This document shows, one piece after another, positions 25,450 to 36,162 of a stretch of 64,000 nt of DNA; positions within the stretch are counted from its first letter, which is position 1; each line of letters starts with the position of its first letter. The notes under the pieces were generated by a model. It worked only from the letters and a program-made list of their open reading frames with translations, had not been told where the DNA came from and did not search any database. Made by a program: the position numbers and the translations under genes. Origin of the DNA: Lentimicrobium saccharophilum (GTDB lineage Bacteria; Bacteroidota; Bacteroidia; Bacteroidales; Lentimicrobiaceae); assembly GCF_001192835.1 (NCBI RefSeq), contig NZ_DF968183.1:1075338-1139337 (forward strand). The letters run 5' to 3'.

Positions 25450-27000
25450 TCAATAGAATGCCATTTTATTGATGTAGAAAACATTTTTATTACTGCGGCT
25501 GCTTACATAACTGTTACGTATATTCTGATAGCCGTAGACAACGAAATAATTGTTGTACCATCGTTCGATGCTGCTGTTTGTATCTTCAAAAATTCTGTCG
25601 CGCGGGCTCAGCGTCTCAATATCTGAATTTACAGGACTTTCGATCGTAGTGTTCCGGTCAATTAACTTCGAAGTAATCTTGCCATCGTGAGCATAGGCCA
25701 GGACCAGCCCTTCAGTATCCTCCCATGCCAACACCCTGCGTTTGAGTTTTTGAGAGAGTATATTTCTCAATTCCAGATCATTATTCCATAACAGATTGCC
25801 TGCCTGATCGAAGCCCGCGATAAAAGTGGTAAGGTATCTGAAGCCTTCAAATACGGAATAGGTAGAGGGGTAAGGACGCCCGTAATAATCGTAAACCATG
25901 GTAGTCACGCTCCTGTATTCAGGATAATAAGCTTCTGCAATAAACACGAACTGATCTTTCCAGCGGAAAACCTCATGGGCAAGAATATCATGATCCATAG
26001 AATAATCACGCCCTTTCTCAATACGATTGTTCCCTCTCCTGACATTCAGGTCGGAAGGACGGCGCAGGTACCTGAAAAAGTTACCGAAATCGGTAAATTC
26101 ATAAAAATTGGCATTCTCCTCAGCGTTATTCCGGATCAGCACGGAGAAGAAACCAGTGGAAGCCACACCTACCGACTCCACTCCCTCGATGGTCCTGGCC
26201 CTGCTGCTGCGCCCGTAAGAGCCGATGATCAAATCCGTATTACTGTCAACCCTGTAAGCAAATGCAGTGTTAATCAACCTGTTTTCATCAAATTTACTCA
26301 GTTGAAGGTTGGAGATAATCTGGCCGTTTGCACTTGCCTTTACCAGAAAGTACGCTCTTTTCCGGGCAGATCCGAGGGTTCGGATAACAGCTGAGATAAC
26401 TCCGCTAGGTTTATCTATGCTGATGGATTCTATGACAACATTACCGGGAACCCCCGGGGAGATCACAGAAATCTGACTGTTGCTGAACTGATATGCCAGT
26501 ATCACAGATTCTTCATTCCGGATATTGATCCCTGCCACCGCGAATTGCTCGCCTGCGCTGAAATAAGCCACTCCGGACTTTTCAGGCACTGTCCGGGCAG
26601 TTTCTGTTAGTTCACCGGTTGCGAGCCTGATATCGATAATCCTGAAGTTATCCTCACTGGCTCCCCTGGGAGAATGAAAAAAGCATATCAGGCGATTGTT
26701 GGTATACAAAGCTTCTTCCAGCACAAATCCTTTGGGCAGAGGGAAAGATTTTCGCCAGTTTTCCTTCAGGTCGGTATCAAGCAATGCAGCAACCCAAAGC
26801 ATGTTCTGTTGCTCATCGGTATCAGAACTGAGGTAAATGATTGAAATACCGTTCTGCCCGCATGGAACAACCTTGTATATATCTGAATCGTCTTTCACAG
26901 GAATTTCCATCCTGACCGGCTTGTTATCCTGGGCCATAAGTGACAGGACACCAGGAGAAAGGAAAACAAACAGGAACATGAATACAGTTGATCGCATCAT
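25450..27000 (-). CDS. Exported protein of unknown function
   Basis: The start is placed at 27000, where the protein opens with a signal peptide (MMRSTVFMFLFVFLSPGVLS, cleavage after LMAQ); the frame to 27225 includes 75 implausible residues. 516 residues of alternating strands with repeated phrases of the type NGISIIYLSSDTDEQ and LICFFHSPRG, suggesting a beta-propeller-like fold. I see no enzymatic motif, lipobox or T9SS domain. It stands 231 bp after dnaK on the same strand. Confidence 0.8.
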   Translation of the reverse strand: MMRSTVFMFLFVFLSPGVLSLMAQDNKPVRMEIPVKDDSDIYKVVPCGQNGISIIYLSSDTDEQQNMLWVAALLDTDLKENWRKSFPLPKGFVLEEALYTNNRLICFFHSPRGASEDNFRIIDIRLATGELTETARTVPEKSGVAYFSAGEQFAVAGINIRNEESVILAYQFSNSQISVISPGVPGNVVIESISIDKPSGVISAVIRTLGSARKRAYFLVKASANGQIISNLQLSKFDENRLINTAFAYRVDSNTDLIIGSYGRSSRARTIEGVESVGVASTGFFSVLIRNNAEENANFYEFTDFGNFFRYLRRPSDLNVRRGNNRIEKGRDYSMDHDILAHEVFRWKDQFVFIAEAYYPEYRSVTTMVYDYYGRPYPSTYSVFEGFRYLTTFIAGFDQAGNLLWNNDLELRNILSQKLKRRVLAWEDTEGLVLAYAHDGKITSKLIDRNTTIESPVNSDIETLSPRDRIFEDTNSSIERWYNNYFVVYGYQNIRNSYVSSRSNKNVFYINKMAFY

Positions 27001-27231
27001 AAGGCAGCTTCTTCGATTGGTAAAATTAACAATAATCCTCCAGTTTGTATGGGCGGTGCAAATCATCATGGATATGGCGAATTTCTTCTTCCCTGAATAT
27101 CTGGGAAACAATTCAAAATCCATGATCCGGATGATTACCGGTTTCAGCATGCAATATAAACAGCAATGGCGAACCGGAGGGTTCACCATTACCAACAAAT
27201 TTCGTGCAGAATCAGGATTCTGCAACAGATA

Positions 27232-29142
27232 TTACTTTACTTCTTCAAAGTCGACATCGGTAACTTCCTGATCGGGGCCTTTGGATGAACCACCATCACC
27301 GGCTGCTGAAGCGGGGTCACCGGCTGGTTGACCGGAAGCCTGACTGGCTTTGTACATCTCTTCACTGGCAGCCGACCAGGCTGAGTTCAATGAAGCCAAT
27401 GCGGCATCTATTCCGGCAATATTACGGTTTTTGTGGGCTTCCTTCAGTTCTTCAAGGGCCTTTTCGATTGGTGCTTTCTTTTCTGCAGGCAGTTTATCTC
27501 CAAACTCCTTTAACTGCTTTTCCGTCTGGAAGATCATGGCATCGGCGCTATTCAGCTTATCCACCTCTTCCTTGGCTTTACGGTCGGTTTCAGCATTGGC
27601 GGAAGCCTCATCTTTCATGCGTCTGATCTCATCTTCCGAAAGTCCTGATGAAGCTTCGATGCGGATCTGCTGCGATTTTCCGGTTCCCTTGTCTTTGGCA
27701 GACACGTGCAGAATTCCGTTGGCATCAATATCAAACGTAACTTCAATCTGCGGGATACCGCGGGGTGCCGGTGGAATACCATCCAGATGGAACCGGCCGA
27801 TGCTCTTGTTATCACGTGCCATCGGGCGTTCTCCCTGAAGGATATGTATTTCAACCGATGGCTGATGGTCACTTGCTGTTGAGAATACTTCCGATTTCTT
27901 GGTCGGGATGGTTGTGTTGGATTCAATCAGACGCGTCATCACACCACCCAGGGTTTCAATACCGAGTGACAAGGGGGTAACGTCGAGCAACAACACATCC
28001 TTAACCTCTCCGGTCAATACACCGCCCTGAATGGCAGCACCGATGGCCACTACTTCATCGGGGTTTACCCCTTTCGAAGGAGCCTTGCCGAAGAAATCCT
28101 CAACAATTTTCTGAATAGCAGGTATACGGGTTGAGCCACCGACCAGGATAACCTCGTCAATATCAGCGGTGGTTAAACCGGCATCCTTCAATGCCTGACG
28201 GCAAGGATCGATGGTAGAACGAATCAGTTTATCATTGAGCTGCTCAAACTTCGAACGTGAAAGGGTACGCACCAGGTGTTTGGGAATGCCATCCACCGGC
28301 ATGATATAAGGCAGGTTGATTTCGGTAGATGTTGAACTTGAGAGTTCAATCTTGGCTTTCTCAGCAGCCTCTTTCAGGCGTTGCAGAGCCATGGGATCTT
28401 TTCGCAGATCAATACCCTCGTCGTTTTTAAACTCCTCTGCCAGCCAGTCAATGATATTATGATCGAAGTCATCACCGCCAAGGTGGGTATCCCCGTTGGT
28501 CGATTTCACTTCAAAAACGCCATCTCCGAGTTCAAGAATGGAGATATCAAATGTACCTCCGCCAAGGTCGAACACGGCAACTTTAATATCCTTGTTTTTC
28601 TTGTCGAGGCCATAAGCAAGCGCAGCAGCGGTAGGCTCGTTGATGATACGTTTTACCGTAAGTCCTGCGATTTCTCCGGCTTCTTTGGTTGCCTGACGCT
28701 GAGAATCGCTGAAATATGCCGGCACGGTAATCACCGCTTCGGTTACTGACTGACCGAGGTAATCTTCAGCGGTCTTCTTCATCTTCTGAAGCACCATCGC
28801 TGAGATTTCCTGAGGGGTGTAGTTGCGGTCATCAATCTGCACCCTGGGGGTATTGTTATCTCCTTTAATTACTTTATAAGGAACCCGGCCAACTTCTTTG
28901 GTAACCCGGTCGAATGTCTCACCCATAAACCGCTTGATGGAAAAAACAGTACGGTGAGGATTGGTAATTGCCTGACGCTTGGCAGGATCACCAACTTTGC
29001 GTTCTCCGTTTTCGGTAAATGCCACAATTGAAGGCGTGGTTCTGCGGCCTTCGCTGTTGGGAATAACTACCGGTTCATTTCCTTCCATTACCGATACACA
29101 CGAATTGGTGGTACCGAGGTCAATTCCAATGATCTTACCCAT
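27232..29142 (-). CDS. dnaK: Molecular chaperone DnaK (Hsp70)
   Basis: 636 residues, normal length. The N-terminal ATPase domain begins [19 protein letters not shown] and contains [20 protein letters not shown] and [16 protein letters not shown]. The substrate-binding domain shows [17 protein letters not shown], and the C-terminal lid ends in a variable tail with the acidic [11 protein letters not shown]. It folds and protects proteins with DnaJ and GrpE, neither of which is adjacent. I found no CIRCE inverted repeat in the 150 bp upstream. Confidence 0.99.
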   Translation of the reverse strand: MGKIIGIDLGTTNSCVSVMEGNEPVVIPNSEGRRTTPSIVAFTENGERKVGDPAKRQAITNPHRTVFSIKRFMGETFDRVTKEVGRVPYKVIKGDNNTPRVQIDDRNYTPQEISAMVLQKMKKTAEDYLGQSVTEAVITVPAYFSDSQRQATKEAGEIAGLTVKRIINEPTAAALAYGLDKKNKDIKVAVFDLGGGTFDISILELGDGVFEVKSTNGDTHLGGDDFDHNIIDWLAEEFKNDEGIDLRKDPMALQRLKEAAEKAKIELSSSTSTEINLPYIMPVDGIPKHLVRTLSRSKFEQLNDKLIRSTIDPCRQALKDAGLTTADIDEVILVGGSTRIPAIQKIVEDFFGKAPSKGVNPDEVVAIGAAIQGGVLTGEVKDVLLLDVTPLSLGIETLGGVMTRLIESNTTIPTKKSEVFSTASDHQPSVEIHILQGERPMARDNKSIGRFHLDGIPPAPRGIPQIEVTFDIDANGILHVSAKDKGTGKSQQIRIEASSGLSEDEIRRMKDEASANAETDRKAKEEVDKLNSADAMIFQTEKQLKEFGDKLPAEKKAPIEKALEELKEAHKNRNIAGIDAALASLNSAWSAASEEMYKASQASGQPAGDPASAAGDGGSSKGPDQEVTDVDFEEVK

Positions 29143-29280
29143 TTTATCTTAAATTTTTAAAATGTCAATTTTGTTTTCGTGGCAATTGTCAAGGATTATG
29201 CCAAGCTTGAAAAATAGCGCATACTAATAGGAACCACCTGTCCAGATTGACCATATAATCCTAATTATCAAATATTTAGA

Positions 29281-29309
29281 CAAAATAAAACCGGCTAAGC
29301 ATAGCCGGT
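29281..29309 (-). terminator. Terminator after the 29388-30428 gene
   Basis: Stem ACCGGCTA/TAGCCGGT (29290-29297 with 29302-29309), tetraloop, followed on the minus strand by TTTTATTTTG. It separates the lipoprotein gene from dnaK. Confidence 0.85.
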
Positions 29310-29387
29310 CGTTTAATTTTGCCATGACACCCGGATTATGACATTTCGTCAGCAACCACCTCCTGAAGCTTTATCCGAGAAACGCTG

Positions 29388-30428
29388 CTAATTTCCTATT
29401 TTCTTGACAAATTTCAGGTTTTCATTGATCAGGCGTTCTTCGGTCGAAGGCCCGATCCTCATTTTTACAGAAGGTGTTTCCGTAGATTTTAAATAACGGC
29501 AGGAAAAAAGCCCGATCCCGTTTTCAATATTGGTATAATCGGGCTTCTCCTGGACAATCCCGGAAGAAGGTTCATTTACTTCCATATAGGTGTTCAGTTC
29601 ATCGCCTGAAACAGCAAAAAGGAACTCGACCCTGTTGACCAGCCTGGAAACAACATCATTCTCGCTGAACTCATCCCCTGATTTATAAGGAATCAGGCTT
29701 TTGCAGACGGTGAAGAAGCTGGCCGGGCTGTAAAGCAACTCCATCGATTCACCGCCTTGCACCGAAACAGATTTTGCAGAACTGAAATTCCAGTCAATAC
29801 TTCTTGCCAGGGTATCACGTCCGGGACCAATCACCTCATCGAACCAGAACCTCACGGAAACATTATATCTCCGGCCGTTTTTTGCCGAAAACCATTTAAC
29901 CCGCTGATTGCTTTCGGCTGTGAAATTAATGCTCTGCTGTCCGGGCCGGGGTGTTTCAACAGCAAAGTCATGAACCAGCGGCGTTTGCGCCGTTATGACT
30001 TTCCCTGTAATCTTGTTCTTTATTTCAAGGTGATAGGTATAATCTTTATTTACGTAATCAGCCGGAACTTTAAAGGATGCTTTGTAAACCACCTGTTCCG
30101 GCGCATAAAATATGCCTTCCTCCTTATTAAATAAGGTTGTGGTATCCAGGTTGAAACTCCTGGTTTCTGTTGACCCTGCTTTCTCAATGATCCGGACTTC
30201 AAGGTTATTAAGATATGAAGCGGAATCTGCCTCCTGAGCATAGGTAAGGGCATTCCCTTCACCCAGAAAAGCCTTGTTGATCTTCACATAGTGCACTGAA
30301 TCGTTCTGACTGATCAAACCATAGACCACGGTGATATCTTTCCATTCGGCAGTAACATCAAAGTCGGTTTCACAGGCATTAAAGGATAACATCGAAACCA
30401 GGGCAAACAAAAAAAACACTTTCTTCAT
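29388..30428 (-). CDS. Lipoprotein of unknown function (DUF4249-like)
   Basis: The start is set at 30428, giving 346 residues with a lipoprotein signal (MKKVFFLFALVSMLSFNAC, Cys19); the longer frame to 30545 is unlikely. The mature part is beta-rich and starts DFDVTAEWKDITVVYGLISQ, a pattern I associate with DUF4249-type outer-membrane lipoproteins of Bacteroidota, partners of TonB-dependent receptors in some species. No receptor gene is adjacent here. Family call is by impression only. Confidence 0.7.
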   Translation of the reverse strand: MKKVFFLFALVSMLSFNACETDFDVTAEWKDITVVYGLISQNDSVHYVKINKAFLGEGNALTYAQEADSASYLNNLEVRIIEKAGSTETRSFNLDTTTLFNKEEGIFYAPEQVVYKASFKVPADYVNKDYTYHLEIKNKITGKVITAQTPLVHDFAVETPRPGQQSINFTAESNQRVKWFSAKNGRRYNVSVRFWFDEVIGPGRDTLARSIDWNFSSAKSVSVQGGESMELLYSPASFFTVCKSLIPYKSGDEFSENDVVSRLVNRVEFLFAVSGDELNTYMEVNEPSSGIVQEKPDYTNIENGIGLFSCRYLKSTETPSVKMRIGPSTEERLINENLKFVKKIGN

Positions 30429-30897
30429 CGGTATAGTCTTAGGCAGTAAAATGCAATAGTATTGACAAAAACAATTTAGGGCTGACAAATTTACATAAAA
30501 ACTGAAACACATTGATAGGCGTATTATAAAATAGGAATAACGCATCCTGCAGAAAACCGGGATCCTAAAGAAATTTTACCCCGGATCCTGAAATCCCTGA
30601 TGAAATTATAAAGACAGGTTGCGGTTTCATCGGGTATTTATTTTGACTTAAACTATTGTGCTGCAGCCTGGTGCACTCATATTTTTCTGATGAATCCGAA
30701 CAGATTGTGGAACAAAGACGGGTGCAACTGTTAACGAAGAACCTGTCAGATGTTAAATATCCTGAAGGCTTCCCTGAAAAAGCATGAGGTATGCTTTTGT
30801 TTTGTAGCTTTGTAATCAGTTGTGATGCCACTTTTACGCCGGGCAGCGCTGTGCAAAAACAGCATTTGTTTCAAATCTCTCTAAAGATTATCTTCCT
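30429..30897. other. Intergenic region between divergent genes
   Basis: No gene or clear promoter consensus seen. It contains the starts of both divergent transcripts (lipoprotein and panB). Confidence 0.4.
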
Positions 30898-31728
30898 ATG
30901 ATAACACCTGACATCTCAAAGTTTGCCAATGTAACAAAGGTTACAACGCATGTGCTTCAGGAAATGAAACTGAAGAATGAAAAGATCGCAATGCTGACTG
31001 CCTATGATTATTCAATGGCCCGGCTGCTTGACAAAGCGGGCATCGACGTTATACTGGTAGGTGATTCGGCATCCAATGTTATGGCAGGCCACACCTCTAC
31101 CCTTCCGATCACCCTGAATGAGATGATTTACCATGCATCCTCTGTGGTTAGGGCCGTGAAACGGGCGCTGGTAATCACCGATCTGCCTTTCGGAACTTAC
31201 CAGGGCAATTCAAAGGAAGCGTTGAGCTCATCCATCCGGATTATGAAGGAATCCGGATCGGATGCAGTGAAAATGGAAGGCGGGCGCGAAATCCTCGAAT
31301 CGATTGACAGGATTTTATCCGCGGGAATACCCGTAATGGGACATCTGGGTCTGACGCCGCAGTCGATTCACAAGTTCGGCACCTATGTTGTGCGGGCGAC
31401 CGAAGAAAATGAAGCCCGTAAGTTGGTCGAAGATGCCCACCTGCTTGAAAATGCCGGCTGTTTCGGCATTGTTCTCGAAAAAATCCCCGCAAAACTGGCA
31501 GCACAGGTAGCCAAAGAAATCAGAATTCCGATTATCGGCATCGGCGCCGGTCCTGATGTTGACGGACAGGTGCTGGTTTTGCATGACATGCTTGGCATCA
31601 CCCAGGAGTTCTCCCCGCGGTTCCTCCGCCGCTACCATAACCTGAGCGAAGAAATCCAGGGATCGGTGAAGTCATACATCCGGGATGTTAAAACTGTTGA
31701 CTTCCCGAATGAAAGGGAACAGTATTAA
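30898..31728 (+). CDS. panB: 3-methyl-2-oxobutanoate hydroxymethyltransferase
   Basis: 276 residues. Transfers a hydroxymethyl group from methylene-tetrahydrofolate to ketoisovalerate, giving ketopantoate in pantothenate/CoA synthesis. Typical segments are [36 protein letters not shown], the Mg-binding region around DAVKMEGG, and [20 protein letters not shown] near the C-terminus. No other pan gene is adjacent. The downstream pseudouridine synthase starts 70 bp later and may be co-transcribed. Confidence 0.97.
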   Translation: MITPDISKFANVTKVTTHVLQEMKLKNEKIAMLTAYDYSMARLLDKAGIDVILVGDSASNVMAGHTSTLPITLNEMIYHASSVVRAVKRALVITDLPFGTYQGNSKEALSSSIRIMKESGSDAVKMEGGREILESIDRILSAGIPVMGHLGLTPQSIHKFGTYVVRATEENEARKLVEDAHLLENAGCFGIVLEKIPAKLAAQVAKEIRIPIIGIGAGPDVDGQVLVLHDMLGITQEFSPRFLRRYHNLSEEIQGSVKSYIRDVKTVDFPNEREQY

Positions 31729-31798
31729 AGATAGCAACTTAAATCAACTGTCCGGTTCTGCCTGACAGTTATGGTGCAACATATCTGCCCGACAGGCT

Positions 31799-32512
31799 AT
31801 GACCGGTTTACCTCAGATTCTGTTTGAAGACAATCACCTGCTGATTATCAATAAAAGGCCGGGCGAAATCGTGCAGGGCGACAAAACCGGCGATGCCCCG
31901 CTGGTTGATCAGCTGAAGATATATCTGAAAGAAAAATACAATAAACCCGGGGCAGTTTTTCTGGGCCTTGTTCACCGTCTCGACCGGCCGGTAAGCGGGG
32001 CGGTTATCTTTGCCAAAACCTCAAAATCACTTAGCCGGCTTACCCGGATGGTAAAAGAGAGAGAGATCACGAAAATATACTGGGCGGTGGTTGATCGCCT
32101 GCCTGAACCGGAGGAAGGCACGCTGGTAAATTTCCTGATCAAGAATGAACGCCAGAACAAGTCATATCCTGCAGAAGAACATACCCCCGGCGCAAAAAGG
32201 GCAGAACTCCGCTACAAGCTCATCGCCTCAGGAAAAACATATCACCTGCTTGAAATCAGCCTGCTGACAGGAAGGCACCACCAGATCAGGGCGCAACTCG
32301 CCTTGGCAGGCTGCCACATCAAAGGCGACCTTAAATACGGCGCAGCCCGCTCCAACCCCGGTGGCTCAATCAGCCTTCATGCCCGTATGCTTGATTTCAT
32401 TCACCCGGTAAGCAAGGAAAAAATCAATATTATTGCTCCGGTTCCTGCAAATCCGGAATGGCAATACTTCACTGATAATAATTCTCATCAGGCGGGGGCT
32501 CTTTCTTTCTGA
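31799..32512 (+). CDS. RluA-family RNA pseudouridine synthase
   Basis: 237 residues. The catalytic motif is HRLDRPVSG with the nucleophile Asp62, preceded by LLIINKRPGEIVQ and followed by the RluA-type KIYWAVV and GRHHQIRAQLA segments. There is no N-terminal S4 domain, so it is of the short RluA/RluC-D-like type. Target (rRNA or tRNA uridines) unknown. Confidence 0.95.
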   Translation: MTGLPQILFEDNHLLIINKRPGEIVQGDKTGDAPLVDQLKIYLKEKYNKPGAVFLGLVHRLDRPVSGAVIFAKTSKSLSRLTRMVKEREITKIYWAVVDRLPEPEEGTLVNFLIKNERQNKSYPAEEHTPGAKRAELRYKLIASGKTYHLLEISLLTGRHHQIRAQLALAGCHIKGDLKYGAARSNPGGSISLHARMLDFIHPVSKEKINIIAPVPANPEWQYFTDNNSHQAGALSF

Positions 32513-32697
32513 AAAGCAACAACGGGGAAGCAACCGGAAAATCCTTTACTTTAAAGCCAACACATGACCGGCAAATAGTTTTGTGATTATATTAGTGGTT
32601 TACAAGCCGTGAAACATGGAAATTCGGGAGATTTGAGCCTGCGCCCATGACAAAATCCAGATTTGATTGTTGTTGATTCACCGCAAAACCTGATTTC

Positions 32698-35514
32698 GTG
32701 AAAAAAGGATTTTCAGCCCTGATACTCACCGTCCTGATCATTACATCTACTGCATTGCATGCGCAGTACTATGATATTGGTCAGGCACCGGCGCGTACCC
32801 GCTGGATGAAAATAGACACCGGCAACTTCAGCATTATTTATCCCGGTTTTCTTCACAAAAAGGCCGGACAAGCAGCTGTACTTTTCAGCACGCAAACAGG
32901 AAAGGTAGCTTCGGGCATGCAGACAGTTCCGCGTAAAACGCCCATTGTACTACATCCTCAAAGTGCAATTACGAATGCCTTTGCAATGTGGGCTCCCAGG
33001 CGGATTGAGCTTTACACCACACCTCCTCAGGACACATATGCACAACCATGGCTGCACCAACTGGCGCTCCATGAATACCGTCATATCGTTCAGCTTTCGA
33101 AACTTGATCAGGGGATTACCCGCTTTTTCGGCTATCTTTTCGGACAGCAGGCGGCTGCAGTCTCCACAGGGCTTTTTGTCCCTTCCTGGTTTATCGAAGG
33201 TGACGCAGTGATCACCGAAACGGCCCTGAGCAATACAGGGAGAGGCCGGACACCATCGTTCAATGCTCCTTTAAGGGCCCTGCTGGCAGAAAAAGGGGCA
33301 TACAGCTACCCGAAAGCAAGCCTGGGATCATACCGTGATTTTGTCCCGGATATTTATACAATGGGGTATCATATTATCGCAGCTTCACGCACCCTTTACG
33401 GGCAGGCCTCCTGGAACGAAGCCATGAATTCCGTTGCGAGAAAACCCTGGTTGATTGCACCATTTAATCACGGACTCAAAAGTATATCAGGGCTGAATAA
33501 AAAAGGAATATACCGGCAATCAATGGCTTATCTTGATAGTCTCTGGCAAGGCAAACAGCCATCGGACGAAGCAATCCGGACAATGCCCAGACATCCCAAA
33601 AGCTATACAAACTACCACAGTCCGCAGCAGTTGAATGATTCCACATTCATCTCCCTCAAAACCTCCCTTCATGATATACCCCGGATTGTAAAAATATACA
33701 GTAGTGGCCGTGAGGAAATACTTCATACTCCGGGGTATATTTTTGACAACCGCATCTCCTTCAGCAACGGTATGCTTGTATGGTCAGAATACCGTCCGCA
33801 TGTCCGCTGGGCTACCGTCAGTTTCACTGATCTGGTTTACCTCAGCACTGAAACCGGGGAGATTACACGAAAATCGTTCAGAAAGAGACTCTATGCTCCG
33901 GCAATAAGCCCTGATGGAAAAAAAACCGCCGTTTCAGAGACCGATGAAACAGGAAATCACTACATAACAGTTATTCAAAGTGACACGCTGAACAGATTCA
34001 TTGTTCCGGAAGACGTTTTTCCATCTTTTCCTTCCTGGTCGGAAGATATGAGAAAAATTACCTTCATTGGGACAAGTGAATCCGGAAAAGCCTTGTATAT
34101 GCTTGACCTGGATGAACAAATCTTCTCAGTTTTGTTACCTTATGCCTTCACGGAAATCAGCGAGCCACATTTCACGGATAAAGGCATTCTCTTCACAGCA
34201 TCTGTATCAGCAAAAAGCCAGGTCTGCCTCCTGGAAATCACTTCGGGTGAGGCAAGTGTGGTCACTTCATCAGCTTATGGCGCCTTTGCACCTTCATTCT
34301 CATTCAACAGATTGACATACCTCGAATATACAGCCGAAGGGACCCGTATCGCCAACCGTTCAATCAATCATCTGAACAGCCGGCCATACATACCTGATAC
34401 AGATCAATCATGGTCGCTGGCCCGGACTCTTTCAAAGCAGGAAAATTTTGATGGCAGCGTGTTCGAAATGCCTGACACCGGTTTTACGCAAAAAAGATAC
34501 AGGAAAGCGGCCCATCTCTTCGGAATTCACAGCTGGGCTCCGCTATACATCGATATCAGCGGCGAAACGGCACGACCCGGATTTTCAGTAATGAGTCAAA
34601 ACCTACTGAGTACCATGTTTATCACTGCCGGCTATGATTATAATCCATCAGAAGAAACGGGCATGTTTCGTGCAAGTCTTGCATGGAAGGCCTGGTTTCC
34701 TGAATTCAGGGTTACTACATCTCATGGCTTGAGAGCATCGTCCTTTACAGGGGATGACAATATGACAAGACGGTTCACCTGGAATGAAACCAACCTTGAC
34801 CTTAGCATCAGCCAGGCACTGAACCTTTCACGCGGCAACGTTAACTCAGGAATTTACGGAGAAATCACGCACAATTTCAGCCAGGTCAGGCACCTTTCCG
34901 GCACGCCTGAGCGCTTTATGAAGGGAATATTCTCAGGAATGAGCTATCGGGTCTTCGGATATTCCTATCAGCGGCAGGCCTATCGCGATCTGGCCCCTGA
35001 CTTCGGGATTAATATGGATGTAAGCTTTCGCCATACTCCTGCCGGTGAAATCAATGCCGGAAGTGTTTTCGGCATACAATCACAGCTTTTTCTGCCAGGC
35101 ATTGCCGCAAATCACTCATTATCTGTTTATGGCGCTTATCAACAAACCGATCCGGGGGATTACCGGTATGCCAACCTGATCAGTACTTCACGCGGTTATG
35201 TAACAATACCATTTGGCGAGCAATTGATCAGCTGGAAAGCGGCCTACCGCCTGCCTCTGTTTTATCCGGATTTCCATCTGGGCGGCCTGTTGTACATTAA
35301 ACGCTTAAGGGCCAATGCCTTTTATGATTTTACGGAAGTGAGAGAATCACAAAACGACGGGCATTTCAATGCGACCGGTCTTGACCTGATCAGCGATGTA
35401 CACCTGCTCGGATTGAGCACCCCGGTAAGTGCCGGCATCAGAAGTGTTTACACTTTCAGAGAGGGTGTTCCTGTGTTCGGATTCCTGTTCTCGGTAAATT
35501 TTTACGAGTATTGA
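32698..35514 (+). CDS. Outer-membrane protein with metalloprotease-like, propeller and barrel parts
   Basis: 938 residues, GTG start, signal peptide ending LHAQ (23). An N-terminal domain carries HEYRH (125-129), an HExxH zinc motif, and 38 residues on E167 in WFIEGDA, the usual third ligand of gluzincin (MA-clan) peptidases. The middle (about 300-590) has TolB-like propeller motifs (LYAPAISPDGKKTAVSETD, PSFPSWSEDMRKITFIGTSE). The last about 330 residues are alternating amphipathic strands ending in a C-terminal aromatic (NFYEY), as in outer-membrane barrels. All zinc ligands are present, so proteolysis is possible. It is a stand-alone gene; substrate unknown. Confidence 0.8.
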   Translation: MKKGFSALILTVLIITSTALHAQYYDIGQAPARTRWMKIDTGNFSIIYPGFLHKKAGQAAVLFSTQTGKVASGMQTVPRKTPIVLHPQSAITNAFAMWAPRRIELYTTPPQDTYAQPWLHQLALHEYRHIVQLSKLDQGITRFFGYLFGQQAAAVSTGLFVPSWFIEGDAVITETALSNTGRGRTPSFNAPLRALLAEKGAYSYPKASLGSYRDFVPDIYTMGYHIIAASRTLYGQASWNEAMNSVARKPWLIAPFNHGLKSISGLNKKGIYRQSMAYLDSLWQGKQPSDEAIRTMPRHPKSYTNYHSPQQLNDSTFISLKTSLHDIPRIVKIYSSGREEILHTPGYIFDNRISFSNGMLVWSEYRPHVRWATVSFTDLVYLSTETGEITRKSFRKRLYAPAISPDGKKTAVSETDETGNHYITVIQSDTLNRFIVPEDVFPSFPSWSEDMRKITFIGTSESGKALYMLDLDEQIFSVLLPYAFTEISEPHFTDKGILFTASVSAKSQVCLLEITSGEASVVTSSAYGAFAPSFSFNRLTYLEYTAEGTRIANRSINHLNSRPYIPDTDQSWSLARTLSKQENFDGSVFEMPDTGFTQKRYRKAAHLFGIHSWAPLYIDISGETARPGFSVMSQNLLSTMFITAGYDYNPSEETGMFRASLAWKAWFPEFRVTTSHGLRASSFTGDDNMTRRFTWNETNLDLSISQALNLSRGNVNSGIYGEITHNFSQVRHLSGTPERFMKGIFSGMSYRVFGYSYQRQAYRDLAPDFGINMDVSFRHTPAGEINAGSVFGIQSQLFLPGIAANHSLSVYGAYQQTDPGDYRYANLISTSRGYVTIPFGEQLISWKAAYRLPLFYPDFHLGGLLYIKRLRANAFYDFTEVRESQNDGHFNATGLDLISDVHLLGLSTPVSAGIRSVYTFREGVPVFGFLFSVNFYEY

Positions 35515-35569
35515 CCTGAATGACAGTTTATTTACTATATTCGTTTCATCAATCATCCGGGTAAAAGGC

Positions 35570-35926
35570 ATGAAATTTCCGGTCAGGCTGCTTCTCACAA
35601 CAATCACCGTACTTGTAACAGCGTATATTTTACCAGGCATCAGTTCAGAAACTTTTCTGGCCGGGCTTTCGGCTGCCGCAGCGCTTGCACTGCTAATAAC
35701 CAGCACTAAAAGAATATTTCTTAAACTGAAAATCCCGATGAATATGATTTTCTTCGGTTTTATCCTTTTTACCCTGATCACAATGCTCACCCTGCTGATT
35801 TCAGAATTTATTCCCGGTTTCAGCGTGAGGAGTATCTGGCATGCATTGATGTTCAGTATAATTCTCACCGGGATAACCTCAGTCATCAATTCTTTGGTAG
35901 CTTCAGAAGACGGTTTTCATCATTAA
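35570..35926 (+). CDS. Small four-helix membrane protein (phage-holin-IV / PF04020-like)
   Basis: 118 residues with four hydrophobic segments. The phrases LLTTITVLVTAYILPGIS, ALLITSTKRIFLKLKIPMN and EFIPGFSVRSIWHALMFSII match the widespread family PF04020, named after mycobacteriophage holins but found in most bacteria as a chromosomal membrane protein of unknown role. There is no phage gene nearby, so lysis function is unlikely. It starts 55 bp after the preceding barrel protein gene. Confidence 0.8.
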   Translation: MKFPVRLLLTTITVLVTAYILPGISSETFLAGLSAAAALALLITSTKRIFLKLKIPMNMIFFGFILFTLITMLTLLISEFIPGFSVRSIWHALMFSIILTGITSVINSLVASEDGFHH

Positions 35927-36162
35927 TACCCTTAATCACGGCCTGCTTAAGCAAACTGCTGATTGCAGCCCGAAGCCTTTTAATTCATATCGCCGCTAAA
36001 ACCGGATACTCAGGATTTTCCGGGTATAAAAGAATTATCATTATACTAACCGGCTGCCGGATACCTGCAAATCCGTCTTCCGCTTCACAATTTAGTGCGA
36101 AAATGTAGATTTCAATTTGCGCTCTTCGTATTTTCGTGACATAATTTACCAAAGGAAAAAGT

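Noticed and set aside
29143-29290. CIRCE heat-shock operator upstream of dnaK
   Set aside because: No TTAGCACTC/GAGTGCTAA inverted repeat is present.
30565-30831. Minus-strand frame of 88 codons between the lipoprotein and panB genes
   Set aside because: Composition not protein-like and no supporting signals; probably chance.
35570-35926. Holin-like gene as sign of a prophage
   Set aside because: The family is widespread as a chromosomal membrane protein and no phage genes surround it.
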